Positions 44,912 through 55,438 of a stretch of DNA of 64,000 nucleotides are shown here, piece by piece (the stretch's first letter is position 1; every line of letters starts with the position of its first letter). The stretch lies in assembly GCA_018340805.1 (NCBI GenBank), contig JACMZG010001913.1:19732079-19796078 (forward strand), in the 5' to 3' direction. The position numbers and the translations under genes were made by a program. This DNA is from Microvelia longipes (taxonomy: Eukaryota > Arthropoda > Insecta > Hemiptera > Veliidae). The notes under the pieces were generated by a model that searched no databases, was not told the DNA's origin, and was given only the letters and a program-made list of their open reading frames with translations.

Positions 44912-45202
44912 TTACCTAAAATGATTGTGTTTTGGTCCGCTTAGTGCTTTTGTTAATAAGTCTGCCTCCATTTCATCGGTTGGTTTGTACGCAATTTCGA
45001 TATGTCCATTTGCTACTGACTCCCTAATAAAGTGTGCCTTAATGTCTATATGTTTAGATTTCGAACTAATGATTGGGTTATTTGTCAATTTTTGTGCCGC
45101 TTGGTTATCATTGTAAATTTTGATAGTGTTCTGGTTTATTCCTAAATCAGTTAGGATTTGTTTTAAGTGCATGGCTTCTTTGGCTGCTTCAGTTAAGGCC
45201 AT
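44912..45202 (-). pseudogene. Copia RNase H C-terminal fragment
   Basis: The frame starts MALTEAAKEAMHLKQIL and includes IKIYNDNQAAQKLTNNP, then KHIDIKAHFIRE and EMEADLLTKAL. These are the copia RNase H motifs (the E in E-A-..., YxDNQ-A, KHIDI..HF.RE, AD.LTK). The frame is cut off from the upstream RT by breaks at 45203-45373. Confidence 0.85.
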
Positions 45203-45373
45203 ATACTCAGCCTCAGCTGTAGATAGGGCTACTGTTCTCTGTTTCCTTGCTTCCCAGCTGATCGGTCCTCCTCCAAAGAAGAAACAGTACCCTGTGTAAG
45301 ATTTTCTATCTACTAAACACGTTCCCAGTTGGCGTCTGCTGAACCATACAAGGGTTCTTCAGTTTCTTAAAGT

Positions 45374-45982
45374 TTATAGACATGTTTTTGGTTGTTTGAT
45401 GTATCTTAGTACACGTTTCGGCGCTTGCCAGTGCTCCTCTCCATAGCAGTTGTTGAATTGGCTTAAATAGCTGACTGAGAATGCTATGTCTGGTCGCGTG
45501 GCTACTGCGAGGTACATAAGGGCTCCAATGAGGTTTTGATATGGTATGTCTCTGTTAGTGATTTCTGATTTTTTCTCTAATACCAGTCCTACTTCCATCG
45601 GTGTCGCTGCCCCTTTGCAGTCTTCCATGTTGTACTTTTTGAGAATTTCATTTATGTAGTTAATTTGATTCGCCGAGATATTATTTTCTTTTAAGTTAAA
45701 TTCGATTCCTAAACAATATTTTAGTTCTCCTATGTCTCTTAGGTCGAAGTGTTCTCTTAGCTTTTGTTTTGTTTCAGTTAGAACGGCTTCTTTCTTAGAT
45801 GCTAGGATCAGGTCATCTACATACACTGATACAATGACTTTCTCTCCCCCTATCTCTGCCACGTACAAACATGGATCAGCTCCTGAGGGTTTGAATCCTA
45901 TTTTTTTCAGTGTTTCGTCCAGTTTATGTTCCATTCTCCTTCCGGCTTGTTTCAGTCCATATAGAGCTCGTTTTATAAACAT
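45374..45982 (-). pseudogene. Copia reverse transcriptase, catalytic part
   Basis: It begins RALYGLKQAGR, contains the catalytic YVDD in VIVSVYVDDLILASKK, then GELKYCLGIEF and ends with LMYLAVATRPDIAFSVSYLS and HWQAPKRVLRYIK. This is the classic copia RT order. It starts in a different frame from the N-terminal RT fragment at 45973-46356. Confidence 0.9.
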
Positions 45983-46356
45983 ACCTTATTTTTCTCTCCT
46001 TTCCTTAGTTCTCCTAACATTTCTTTTGCTTTGTTTAGAGTTGTATCGTCTTCATTCATACTTTCTTCCAAAATTATTTCTAGTAAATATTTTTCTAAAT
46101 ATGGTGGTACTTTCATGTAAATTTCTAAATCTTCCTCTATGACTCCATTTAAATATGCTGTAGTGATGTCAAGTTGGTGTAATTTCATGTTTTCTTCTGC
46201 CGCAAGTCCTAATAGTAGTCGTATAGTGCTCAGTTTTACTGGTGCGAATGTTTCGTTGTATTCTACATTAGGTTGCTGTTTAAATCCTCTCGCTACTAGT
46301 CGAGCTTTCTTTCTCTCTAATGTACCATCAGAATTGTATTTGTTTTTAAGTATCAT
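45973..46356 (-). pseudogene. Copia reverse transcriptase, N-terminal part
   Basis: It contains ERKKARLVARGFKQ, YNETFAPVKLSTIRLLL and LDITTAYLNGVIEED, the first RT motifs of copia pol, including the Asp of the LD.TAYLNG block. After GVIEED it carries an unusual acidic/basic insert (about 45 residues) before the next frame. That insert is longer than the usual YM.QP.G linker. Confidence 0.88.
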
Positions 46357-46817
46357 TCTATAGTCTATTTATTTTTGTCTTCTTTCTTGTCTGTTATTAT
46401 CCATGTTCCGTTTTTAATGTGATATGAGTTCGGATTTTATCGCTTCATGCCATTCATCTGTATTTTCATCTTCTGATGTGCTATCTTCATCACATATGTA
46501 TGACATGTCAAAATCTTGAAACCATTTCGGCTGTGTTTTTCTGTCTTTTTGATGTTCTGACTTTTTCTGTTTCTTTTGTTTTGTCTATCTTTGTCATTCA
46601 TCGATTTGTTGTTATTTCTACCATGTTTTCAATATCTTCATTTTCAGTTTCATCAATTTTGATTTCATCTTTTGTTCTAACAAATTTCTTCATTATTATA
46701 ATTTTCATCATTTTTGTAAAATTTGTTTATTATTTTGACTCTGGATATTATAATTCTTCTTAGTCTTGGACTCCAAATTCTGTATGCTTTTGATTTCTGA
46801 GTATCCCATAAACATTC
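46357..46817 (-). pseudogene. Degenerate copia linker between integrase and RT
   Basis: Multiple stops in all frames. The position matches the variable integrase-RT linker of copia pol. Fragments encoding acidic Asp/Glu-rich sequence are visible on the minus strand. No motif can be assigned. Confidence 0.55.
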
Positions 46818-47186
46818 CTACCTTTTTGTTTCAAATTTTCCTCTGTTAGGTTGCTTTTTAATTAATGCTTTACTACCGAAAACGTGTAAATGTCGTACAG
46901 ACGTGCATGCTACCCACTTCGTGAATGGTATTTGTCCTTCTAAATGTTTTGATGGAGATCTATTAATGATGTAGTTTGCTGTGTTAATACTTTCAGCCCA
47001 AAATGTCGCTGGTAGATTTGATTCAATTAATAAACATCTGCTCTTTCCACCAATGATCTTTTTTCTTTCTGCTTCCGTTTGTTGCGGTGTGTACGGTGCA
47101 GTGAGTCTTCTTTGTATTCCACATTCTTTTAAATATTTGTCAAAAGCATTTGAACAGTACTCTGCGATACCATTGTCGCTTTGCAA
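46818..47186 (-). pseudogene. Copia integrase, C-terminal half of catalytic core
   Basis: It contains SDNGIAEYCSNAFDKYLKE (second catalytic Asp), TAPYTPQQTEAERKK (catalytic Glu; usually TPQQNGVAER), then ATFWAESINTANYIINRSP and HLHVFGSKALI. The first catalytic Asp and the HHCC finger lie in the decayed stretch upstream. Confidence 0.88.
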
Positions 47187-47694
47187 GTATTAATTTTTTT
47201 TCCTATTGAATTTTCCACTTCGTTTTTATATTCTATAAATTTATCAAGCACTTCATTTTTTGTTTTAGAAAATATACTTTTGTGTACCTAGATGCTTCAT
47301 CTATGAATGTGACAAAGTATCGTGCGCCTCCCGGGTCTGTACCGGAACGGTCCACATACATCTGAGTGTATTGTGTGAAGTAATTCAGTTATTTCTGGTT
47401 TTTCTTTATTTTTGGGAAAGGTAACCTAGATAATTTCCCTGAATGCATGTTCACAATCACCTAATTTTGACGTTTGAGTAAAATCTAACCCTATAAGTAA
47501 GTTATTTTTTAGTGCTAATTTCATATCTGATTCGTTTAGGTGTGCTAATTTTTTATGCCAAATATCTATATTGTCTTTATTTTTTTGGTTGTATAAGATG
47601 TGTCAATATTATTTATTTGTGTTTTGTTATTGTTATTTTTGTTTATTTCATTTCCCGCGTTATATAATATAACCCATTTTGTCTTTATATGCTT
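47187..47694 (-). pseudogene. Decayed copia integrase N-terminal region
   Basis: It lies between the pre-integrase block and the integrase core. Reading is broken by several frameshifts, but minus-strand fragments such as HKKLAHLNESDMKLA suggest the integrase zinc-finger region. Confidence 0.6.
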
Positions 47695-48010
47695 TTAATA
47701 TTTTATTTCGCGCCTATCTGTTATTGTTGCATCTTTTGCCCTAAATACTACTTCATACCCTTTTTCAGTTATTTTACTTACTGACATGAGGTTAGTGCTG
47801 AGTGTTGGTACGTACAATGTCTCTGTCATCCTTACCGATGTTTCAGATCTGCTTTGGTTTACCATTAGATTTACTTCTCCGGTTCCTTTGATTTCAGCAG
47901 TATCCATTTGATGCTAGGTTTAGTTTTCCTTTTGATTTTTCTGCCAAATTATCGAATTTTTCTTTGTCTCCGCAAAAATGAGAAGTGCATCCTGAATCCA
48001 GACACCAAAG
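47695..48010 (-). pseudogene. Copia protease and pre-integrase segment
   Basis: On the minus strand at about 48007-47970 an active site DSGCTSHFCG is encoded (preceded by WCL), the copia-type D-S-G-A/C signature. The open frame 47907-47695 follows with GTGEVNLMV, TLYVPTLSTNLMSVSKITE and GYEVVF, the typical protease C-terminus leading into pre-integrase. A frame break separates the two. Confidence 0.85.
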
Positions 48011-48108
48011 CTGGTTTTTACTTCAGATTTTTCTGTTTCATTTGAGTAACATTCTATTATGAATGTGGCGTTTTTGTTGTTTCTCCTGTTACGATTTGTT
48101 TTCGAATA

Positions 48109-48150
48109 ACAGTCCTTAGCTTCATGTCCGTAGCGAAAACATCTCTGGCA
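48109..48150 (-). pseudogene. Copia Gag CCHC zinc knuckle
   Basis: The minus strand encodes CQRCFRYGHEAKDC, the C-x2-C-x4-H-x4-C knuckle of Gag nucleocapsid, in its expected place between the Gag N-terminal region and protease. Confidence 0.85.
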
Positions 48151-48515
48151 TGTTTGATTTGTGTCTTTATAATCTGATTTATTTTATATTATAATCTTAC
48201 ATTTTTATTTCAAGGTTATTTCGATAGTTTTTATTGTTGAATTTATTTTTACGTCCTATAAATGCTTCTTGAGATGACGTTGACAGATTGTTATATTTCG
48301 TGCTTCAAATTCTTCTATATTTTTATTTTTAGATTTCTGGAGTTGGTAGAGTATCTCGAGACTCGATTGCTATTCGAAAGTTCTCGTAGGATGATGGTAA
48401 TGAGTATAGCATCATTATGCTCAATAGATCACTATTTATGTTGATTTCCATTTCCGCAAGTTTGTCTACAGTTTCTAATAGTCGTTAATATGATTTCTAA
48501 TATCTTCTCCCTCAT

Positions 48516-48797
48516 TCATCTTTTTACTATTAGGTGTTTCAATAGAGCTGCTTTTCTTGCTGGCCCTTTACTTTGAAAATTATTTTCTAGTGTGTCCCAT
48601 ATGTCTTTGGAACTTTTGCAGTTTTTAATTTGCTTCAATTCAGCGGGAGATATCATTAACACTAGTTCTGACCTTGCATTTAAATCGCCTTCTTCCCATT
48701 TTGGTATGTCCTCAAGTTTAGTTGGTTTATGTTCGTCACCTGATACATATTTCCACAAAGCATTTCTGTCAATACTGCTCTGGCTTGAATTTTCCAT
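48516..48797 (-). pseudogene. Copia Gag N-terminal region
   Basis: It contains NALWKYVSGDEHKP, SELVLMISPAELKQI and SKDIWDTLENNFQSKGPARKA, the Gag region of copia elements (UBN2-type pattern). The first dozen codons here are out of frame compared with the post-gap copy at 59224-59427, where a one-base difference keeps the N-terminal MNSYKIESLKRENYDTW in frame. Confidence 0.85.
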
Positions 48798-49011
48798 GTA
48801 TCATAATTTCTCTTTTTAGAGATTCAATTTTGTACGAGTTCATATTTAACTCTTAATTTTATTATTAATTTATTTAAACTTACTCGTTTTTATGAATTTT
48901 TTTTCAGATTTAAATTTCTTTTTGATTTGACGTATTTAAATTTTTTCTGTCACTTTTTTTTTTCAAAATCAAAAAATTTTAAGTTTCTTGCTAATTTTTG
49001 ACCTTCATTTA

Positions 49012-49028
49012 TGATGCGGCCCATAACC
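49012..49028 (-). promoter_or_regulatory. Copia primer-binding site
   Basis: Directly inside the 5' LTR the minus strand reads GGTTATGGGCCGCATCAT. Drosophila copia primes from an internal half of initiator tRNA-Met with a very similar site. The duplicate at 59588-59605 reads GGTTATGGGCCCATC, closer to that site, so a base here may be wrong. Confidence 0.7.
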
Positions 49029-49179
49029 TGTTATAATGAGGTCTTAACTAATAGATAATATAACTCTTATTACCACTCCTTCACTATATCATATATTCAT
49101 TATACAATAATATAAATTAACTTAATAATACAATTGAAACTATGAACTATATCTGACATGTAAGTGTCAATGTCTAACA
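49029..49179 (-). repeat. Copia 5' LTR
   Basis: 151 bp, TGTT...AACA, followed by the ATACG target duplication. Copies: 44675-44824 and 59606-59760. Confidence 0.93.
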
Positions 49180-49429
49180 ATACGTAGAAGCATAACCTAA
49201 TATTCTTTAGAACTAATAAGACAACTCACCCTCCAAGCGCGGTCATTAGTCCGTAGACCAAAGCCCTGTTCTTATTACCGTCCGTAGCTTCAATTTATTT
49301 TTAAGCATAGTCAGTAGGCTATGCTACTTGCTAGCCTTCATGTTCAGGCATATTTCTGTTTAATTCACAGAAAAGCTCTGACTTAACTTTGTTGCAACAG
49401 CTTAACTAAAAACTACACGTGCCCCACTC

Positions 49430-49955
49430 CAATGATAGACAGTGGCGTTCCTATGGCCGCAATGCAGGGGGCCAAAAAGTTATTATAAAAAAAATGTAAA
49501 CCTACTAATAAAACGGGTCCATGCCCCAGTAGTGATTTGTATATAGTCTGTCTTAACATCATTAATTCGCGGGGCCTTATAAGATGTGTATTTGTATACA
49601 TATCTTATAAGGGATGTAGATATTGTTATCTTCACCTAAAAATGGGGCCCCGTTAATTGGAGTATAGTCTTGCCTAATATCATCTATCTTTCTTCCTTAA
49701 TATTCATCTCTTTCTTTGTAACAATCTACCAGAAAATCGGGCACCGTTTAATTAGTAAGTCTTTCTTAAGATCGTCATGTCTTAAGGGCCCCTTTTTTGA
49801 GTTTTATTCAATAACTTTACCTAATCTTAACTTAATTAATTCAATAACGGTGCCCTATTAATCTTAGTAAAGTCTTAAGATCATCAAGTTACGGGGCCCC
49901 TTGTTTGTGTTAAATAAAATCTTTTTACCTAAAAATAGGGCCCGACAGGAAAACT
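49430..49955. mobile_element. Unclassified repeat with GGGGCCCC blocks
   Basis: It begins CAGTGGCGTTCCTATGG, a type of start seen in some non-autonomous DNA transposons, and ends AATAGGGCCCGACAGG. Inside, GGGCCCC-type blocks recur near 49645, 49787, 49892 and 49938, each next to TTAAT/TTAGTAAGTCTT-like sequence, and TCTTAAGATCNTCANGT occurs twice. The internal units look like diverged tandem copies of ~110-140 bp. Also present at 60015-60535. Confidence 0.55.
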
Positions 49956-49988
49956 CAAACGCACAATTTATATTTGATTGTTTTAGTA

Positions 49989-50151
49989 CGACACACGGCT
50001 AAAATCAGTTGACAGAGCGGGAAATAGTGTTGAGAAACCAATAAGGTTGGCTTGTTTTGAAATTGGTGGGCGTGGTTTAATATCCAGGAATAACCTCATT
50101 AGCTTCCTCGCATTATTTTCCCACGCTGTCGACTGATTTTAGCCCTGTTCG
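49989..50151. mobile_element. TA-flanked MITE, CTAAAATCAGTTGAC family, copy
   Basis: The ends are CGACACACGGCTAAAATCAG and the complement CTGATTTTAGCC...TTCG, with TA on each side (49987-49988, 50152-50153). It is 163 bp, the same length as the copy at 12504. Confidence 0.8.
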
Positions 50152-50153
50152 TA

Positions 50154-51339
50154 CTATAGACATTTTGTTATGACAATTTGCATAGTTAAACAATAATATT
50201 GTTTTCAGACAACTTTGCAAAAAACCACTCAGGAGGCCTTTAAAAACACCTGAAACGGATAATTCCGGTTTCGGATTTTTTGCAAACACAAACTTTTCCT
50301 ATATATTCTACGGTATAAATAAGGAAAGTAACAATAAGCAAAGATTAACCCAAGGATCTTGAATAAAGATCTTTATTTAAAATCCTTGGATAAAACCACG
50401 TCTCTGCTAGGTTGGCAATACCAATGCGGGAAACGAAAGGGTGATTTTTTATCATGGAGCCGATTGATAATATTATTTATTGCTTTTTTTACTTAATTTG
50501 TTATAAATGAGTTAAAAATTAATAGAACAACCATCATGCTGTGAAAACTGTCAATATTTCATAGATAAATACTCAGGCTAATAATCAGGCTCTTATCACT
50601 ACAGACTTGGATTTGTGTGTTTTGTAAAGCTTGTGTTTACCGATATAAACGGTTTCATATTAAAACTGTGATTAAAATATTCACAGTATAAAATATTTTT
50701 AAAATACACAGTTTTATATATTTAAATTAAAATTCATAACAGAAAGTTGGAAAATATCAGTTAATTTAAACGACTTAATGCAATAAATGAGTAATTTTGT
50801 GAGTTCGTGCAAACTAAAAGTAAAATTAATTAGAGTGCCTATATCACTAATTAAGAAGGGAAAGCATTTAAAACATTATATTGTGATTTTCACCTATTAT
50901 TATCAGTTATTTTTAAGCTTGTGACTACCCATTTAAAAGTTTTTTTCAATTGAAAGAGTGACTTCATCGATCACCCTAAAAATTGATTAAAAATTTATCA
51001 CTTTAAGAAAACATTTAAAGGTAAATCTCTAGATCACCCTTTCGTTGTCAATTTATTTTCAGCGCACGGTGGCGCTGCTACGGACTTAAACCGCGATTTT
51101 TTTACCATTATGAAATAAATTAATTATTATATATTTTTTACTCGTGATAAAAGTAGATTTTAAAAGTTATTATAAATTAATAACATATAATCCTGAGTTA
51201 TTACGTCGAGCAAAACTCATAAATTAAATTAATATAAATTCTATTTTAGATAAGAATTAATTTTAATAATTTAAACAGTAATTAATTATTAAACGTTAAT
51301 TACTTTAATGTGTTATTTAACACATTTTTAATTTAATTA
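50154..51339. other. Non-coding DNA
   Basis: AT-rich, with no gene. A hairpin CCAAGGATCTTG...AAATCCTTGG lies near 50350-50390, and GATCACCCT occurs twice around 50970-51040. Duplicated at 60741-61920. Confidence 0.5.
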
Positions 51340-52230
51340 TTTCCAAAACTGTCAGATTCAAGATGGAACTTTGAGGTTAGGAACGGTACCTTTCGATATT
51401 AAACTAATTATATTTGAAAAAAAATTAAAAATAATCATTGTTTATTTTTATTATTTAGAGTCTATATTAGATAGTTTAGATTTTTCAATCAAATTATCGT
51501 ATTAATTGTATCATCTGATCCATTCCTCATTATATTTTTATATTAGTTTTTGCTTTAAAATAATATATTAAATGTAAATTATGAAAATGTAATTGCAAAA
51601 ATATATTAGTTAATAAATATTAATAAATTCTATTATAAATATGACGGAATATTTCATAATTATTTGTTTCGTGGTTTTCAAAATGGCGGAGTGGGGAATA
51701 TATGGAAGGCCTGCTAGTTCTGGAGTCAGTTGGCCTTCTACCTTAATGCGCAGTTAGTAATATACGATATAGTGAAGTAAGTAAAACACTTTTTTGTTAT
51801 TTTTTTTTAATTTTAAAATCATTTAATGTTTCACTATATTAAACATTATTGTTTAATATTATAAGATGTAAAATATTATAAAATGAAGAAACGTAATAAA
51901 GGTGCGACGATCTTTTCGTCGGCCATTTTGAATATTTCGTTTTATATTAAAACTTTTTACTCATTACTATCAATAGTATCTACTTACTATTACTACTAAT
52001 TCTTTCATTAAGACTACTCCTATTACAGTAATATTATTAAAAGTAATAAATTATTAGTATTGATGTTACTTACTACTAGTGCTGATATAACTACGGTTAT
52101 TTATCACTCCTCGTACATCTGTTAACCACCATTTCTATTATTACTTTACAGTTGTAACTCACACTATTAATGTAATTAATACAACTATCACTTCACCTAC
52201 TGCTGCTAGTTGTGCAACTTGTTAATAAAA
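51340..52230 (+). repeat. Promoter-bearing dispersed sequence, second copy
   Basis: Homologous to 19870-20800 (see there). It is about 90% non-coding AT sequence around the conserved ATGGCGGAG/TATA/initiator/donor core. Confidence 0.65.
51682..51776 (+). promoter_or_regulatory. Candidate promoter and short first exon
   Basis: AAAATGGCGGAG (51680-51691), TATATG at 51699-51704 and initiator TCAGT at 51726-51730. The TATA-to-initiator-A distance is 29 bp, identical to the copy at 20226. A GTAAGT donor starts at 51777, giving a ~49-nt exon. Any gene it serves was not found; a possible acceptor is at 54337. Confidence 0.4.
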
Positions 52231-52975
52231 CATTTTGACGTCTAAAAACTACCTTAATGACCACAAATTTTAATCTTATGGAATGTTTGATTATGTATAT
52301 GTCTGTGTCTGCATGGCTCTTTTCGAAACATGCTCCGCTTTTGCAAAACATGTTTTTCTTATCTTCTTTTTTTCATTTGAGTTTTCATCTGTTTTTGTAT
52401 TTATTCAAAAGTATTTTTTTAGTTAATTTTCTTTTATTGAGGTAGTACGTAATTGAGCACTTTATTGGACCGTTTTGTTGGATGAGAGAAGCCAATCATT
52501 GTTACAGGAGGTTATTTAGTACTTTTCACCTCCGAGGACAATAATGAATATAAAAAACTCCTAGGACGTAAAAGTAATTCATATATTGCCGCCATTACTG
52601 TAATGTAGCGTGTTCAAAAAACAATCTGTGTAAAACCTTCATGAGGTTTCTTTAAAAACGTTCATTCTGTTTTTGTTCGTAGAATAATTTTTTTATGATC
52701 TAATTCCTAATGAAAAACAAGCGGTGGCTGAAAACTGTTATGATAGTGTTGTACAAAAAGTCCAAGAAAATTTAGGAAATTCTCAAAATATTATTCAGAA
52801 TCCTGTTAAATACATCCAAAATTTTTATAATTGCACAGTCAATTTAACTTAACAATAAAAAAAAATAATTAAAACAGGTATTTATTTGTCATTTGTTTGT
52901 TTATTTCAAATAAATTAAACATGTACTTATTTTTTTACGTTTTTAAGCAGATACAGTGTGTGTGTCCTTTGCTTC
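52231..52975. other. Non-coding DNA with dispersed repeat
   Basis: It contains the ~250-bp repeat 52440-52690 (+), whose inverted copy is at 4908-5160, followed by a short decayed coding-like stretch (52695-52850) without a recognisable match. Confidence 0.5.
52440..52690 (+). repeat. Dispersed ~250-bp repeat
   Basis: Reverse-complement partner of 4908-5160; also duplicated at 63047-63297. Confidence 0.75.
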
Positions 52976-53106
52976 CAAAGAGACTAAAACTATTAGAGGG
53001 AGTACAGGACCCGTTTAACACAGTGATAAGGGGTCTGGAAGTGTGACAGTTTCCATAGGTGTACAGTTAGGGAACTGTGCTTACCCCCACTATAGTCTCC
53101 CTAGAG

Positions 53107-53624
53107 CAGTGGTTCCCAACCAGGGGTCCTGGGACCCCTTGGGGGTCCCAAATGAGTTTTTAGGGGGTCCCGGAGCAATTTTACAAACTATATTGTAAAA
53201 GTAAAAAAAATTTTTTTCTTTGTGTGTGTTACTTTAATAAATAATTAAATTATTATTTATTTATGAATTATTTAAATACTGATTAGAGTTAGAATTTTTA
53301 TTAATACTATCCGTTCACTATAAGTATAAGTTATAAAATTATATTAAAAATTGTTACAACCTATACTGTGAGTTTGGGTTTAGTAATTTAATAGTAATAA
53401 AGACCAAACAAAGAAACAGGCTCAATCCAGAATCTGATCTGCTCCTAGCAATCAGTGAAAAGATTCCGCATTTTGAAAAAAATAATTATGAGAGGCAAAC
53501 AAAAAGAGCCACTAATATTTTTAATAATATTTACCTATGTATGTTTGTTTAATAAACCTTGGCATTCTTATATATCTTTTGGATTTACCTTGCCTTATAT
53601 ATGATAATATATAACAAATTTAAT

Positions 53625-53715
<91 letters not shown>

Positions 53716-53794
53716 TATATATATATAGCAAGGGTCCGGGAAGTAGTTCAAAATATTTTAGGGGTCCCAAGTATAAAAAAGGTTGGGAACCATG
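53107..53794. mobile_element. Nested hAT element, CAGTGGTTCCCAACC family
   Basis: The left end CAGTGGTTCCCAACC and the right end GGTTGGGAACCATG are near complements, and GGGGTCC-type blocks follow inside each end. The target duplication is CCTAGAG (seven of eight bases, 53100-53106 and 53795-53801). The interior is AT-rich with a TA microsatellite and has no transposase. CAGTGGTTCCCAACC is a widespread hAT terminus in animals. Confidence 0.82.
53626..53728. repeat. (TA)n microsatellite inside the nested hAT element
   Basis: About 100 bp of TA with one-base interruptions. Open frames reading IYIYIY here are artefacts. Confidence 0.9.
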
Positions 53795-54001
53795 CCTAGA
53801 GAGAGACCGAACTTCTCCCCACTCCCCTACAACTTCTATCGGAGCACATATTTATAACCCAAAGAGACTAAAACTATGACGTCACCAATTTACCGTTAGG
53901 GCACCTAGCTACCCAAGGAATGATAAGAGCTGTTGTATCCTCCCTCTAATAGTTTTAGTCTCTTTGTTTGCTTCCAATTCCCCCTCCCCTACACCCCTCA
54001 C

Positions 54002-54161
54002 ACTAGGCTAAAATTAGGTAACAGTGCAGGAAAATAATGCGAGGTAGCCAATGAGTTTAGTCCTGGATGTTAAACCACACCCTCAATTTCAAATCAGGCC
54101 AACCTTATTGGTTCCTCAAAGCTATTTTCCCTCGCTGTCAACTGATTTTAGCCGTGTGTCG
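54002..54161. mobile_element. TA-flanked MITE, CTAAAATCAGTTGAC family, copy
   Basis: The right end is CTGTCAACTGATTTTAGCCGTG...GTCG followed by TA. The left end (GGCTAAAATTAGGTAACAG) is more diverged. A right-half-only relative lies at 54724-54806. Confidence 0.7.
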
Positions 54162-54337
54162 TACTTTAAATGTTATTGTTTTTGTATTATATTTTACTAA
54201 CCAGCTCTTCATACACAGTGCGTACTTGTTATTATAAACCGTCATTATTTCTATTAATAAAATATCACTATATAAAATAATTCTTAGATTTGTTATTTTG
54301 TCCCATCTTGTGACTAATTGTTTAATTTTTCTTTCAG

Positions 54338-54442
54338 ATGCAGGAGCACAGTACCTTTGGAAAACTGACTGGCAGACGAGCTAATCATTTAAAGACACAT
54401 CAAGAAAAATATGACACCTGGGTTCTATTATTTATTAGGTAT
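54338..54442 (+). other. Possible exon of unknown gene
   Basis: A strong acceptor TTTTTCTTTCAG ends at 54337 and an in-frame ATG starts the segment. A GT follows at 54440. One frame reads MQEHSTFGKLTGRRANHLK and stays open to the possible donor. No family is recognised. It is listed only because of the clean acceptor and the promoter-like core upstream at 51682. Confidence 0.2.
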
Positions 54443-55438
54443 CATATTACTATATATAATTTTAGAATTAAGGATAGGCTTTTTTAGTCTTGAAAATAAA
54501 ATAAAAGAAAGAGGCTAGGAATGGAAGGGCTTAAGGGGCTGTTGAAGCTGGCATAATATTATGGCTCAAATTACCAAAAATTATGGTACTGGGGTGTAGG
54601 GGGTTGCTGAAGTTGGTGTGATATTATGGCTTAAGTTGCCAAAAATTATGAATGGGGGTTTATGAAGTTGCTATGGCTTAAGTTGCTAAAAATTATCAAG
54701 TCAGCCCCAAAAGTGTTTTCAAGATCTAGGAATGACTCCATTGCCTCTCTCATATTATTTCCCCACACTGTCAACTGATTATATCCGTGTGTTATACAAT
54801 AGAATCCCTGCATCAAACCATAAACACCTGTTCAAGGTATGTCGAGTTACAGTGTGACCACTTAAAAGTCATATTTATTATTAGAATTCGTTTTAGTCTC
54901 CATGATTGCAATATAATTATTGCAATGATTAGTACCCATCATTAATTAATATATATTCGGGTCATTCCATGCAGAATCAGCCAATTTGTGCGGTCAAAAT
55001 TTAAAAGTGAATGATACTTTATCTATTTATTGTCTTTTGCTTATTCTAAAAGGAAATGGTCGAATTTTCTCAATATCTTAATCCGTTTCTTGACAGTGCT
55101 TTTGTTTCTTGAAAAATGTCATTTTTTCATTTTTTTGATAAATTTTAAAATAACTGTAACTTGTTTATTAGTTGAGATAATTGAATGAAAAAACAGCTGT
55201 TGTAACCAGGAAAGACTATATTTTTAACTAATACCTGGTTTTTGTTTTGGGTGTGAAGCGTGCAAAGCTTATTTTTAACCTAAAAATGCATAAAAATAGG
55301 CAAAGTTTGGCCAATTTTTATGGGAAAAAAATATATGAAATAGTAATAGGATGATATATCGCGCGCTTTTTACGAGTTAATATCGGCTCCCGAATATTTC
55401 ATTAATACTTAAATATTAATACATTTTTTAACTTTAAA
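54443..55438. other. Non-coding DNA, possibly LINE 5' UTR at its end
   Basis: It contains diverged tandem pieces around 54520-54700 (TTATGGCTNAAGTTGC with CAAAAATTAT, three times) and a half MITE at 54724-54806. The stretch from about 54960 to the ORF1 start may be the 5' UTR of the LINE. Confidence 0.45.
54520..54710 (+). repeat. Three diverged tandem units (~65-75 bp)
   Basis: GGGGNTGTTGAAGNTGG, ATATTATGGCT, CAAAAATTATG recur three times with decreasing completeness. Confidence 0.65.

Larger units (their letters stand above)
44670..49184 (-). mobile_element. Ty1/copia retrotransposon with LTRs and TSD
   Basis: Two ~150-bp LTRs (44675-44824 and 49029-49179) start TGTTATAATGAGG and end GTCAATGTCTAACA. 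They differ by about one base plus a 1-bp indel. The target duplication ATACG is perfect (44670-44674 and 49180-49184). Inside are gag, CCHC knuckle, protease, integrase, RT and RNase H in copia order, all with frame breaks. Near-identical LTRs imply a recent insertion, so many of the frame breaks may be sequencing indels. Confidence 0.93.
52968..53974. mobile_element. hAT-type TIR element interrupted by a second hAT element
   Basis: The outer element 52976-53966 has TIRs CAAAGAGACTAAAACTATTA and complement, and a perfect 8-bp target duplication TTTGCTTC (52968-52975, 53967-53974). It is split by the nested insertion at 53107-53794. Without it the element is about 300 bp. The 8-bp duplication and CA..TG ends fit hAT elements. 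Confidence 0.85.

Noticed and set aside
53559..53879. Open frames reading IYIYIY on both strands
   Set aside because: Translation of a TA microsatellite.
54338..54442. A third BRMS1-like exon
   Set aside because: The reading frames do not resemble the Sds3/BRMS1 helix, and the required phase (one base completing a Gln codon) does not lead to a family match.
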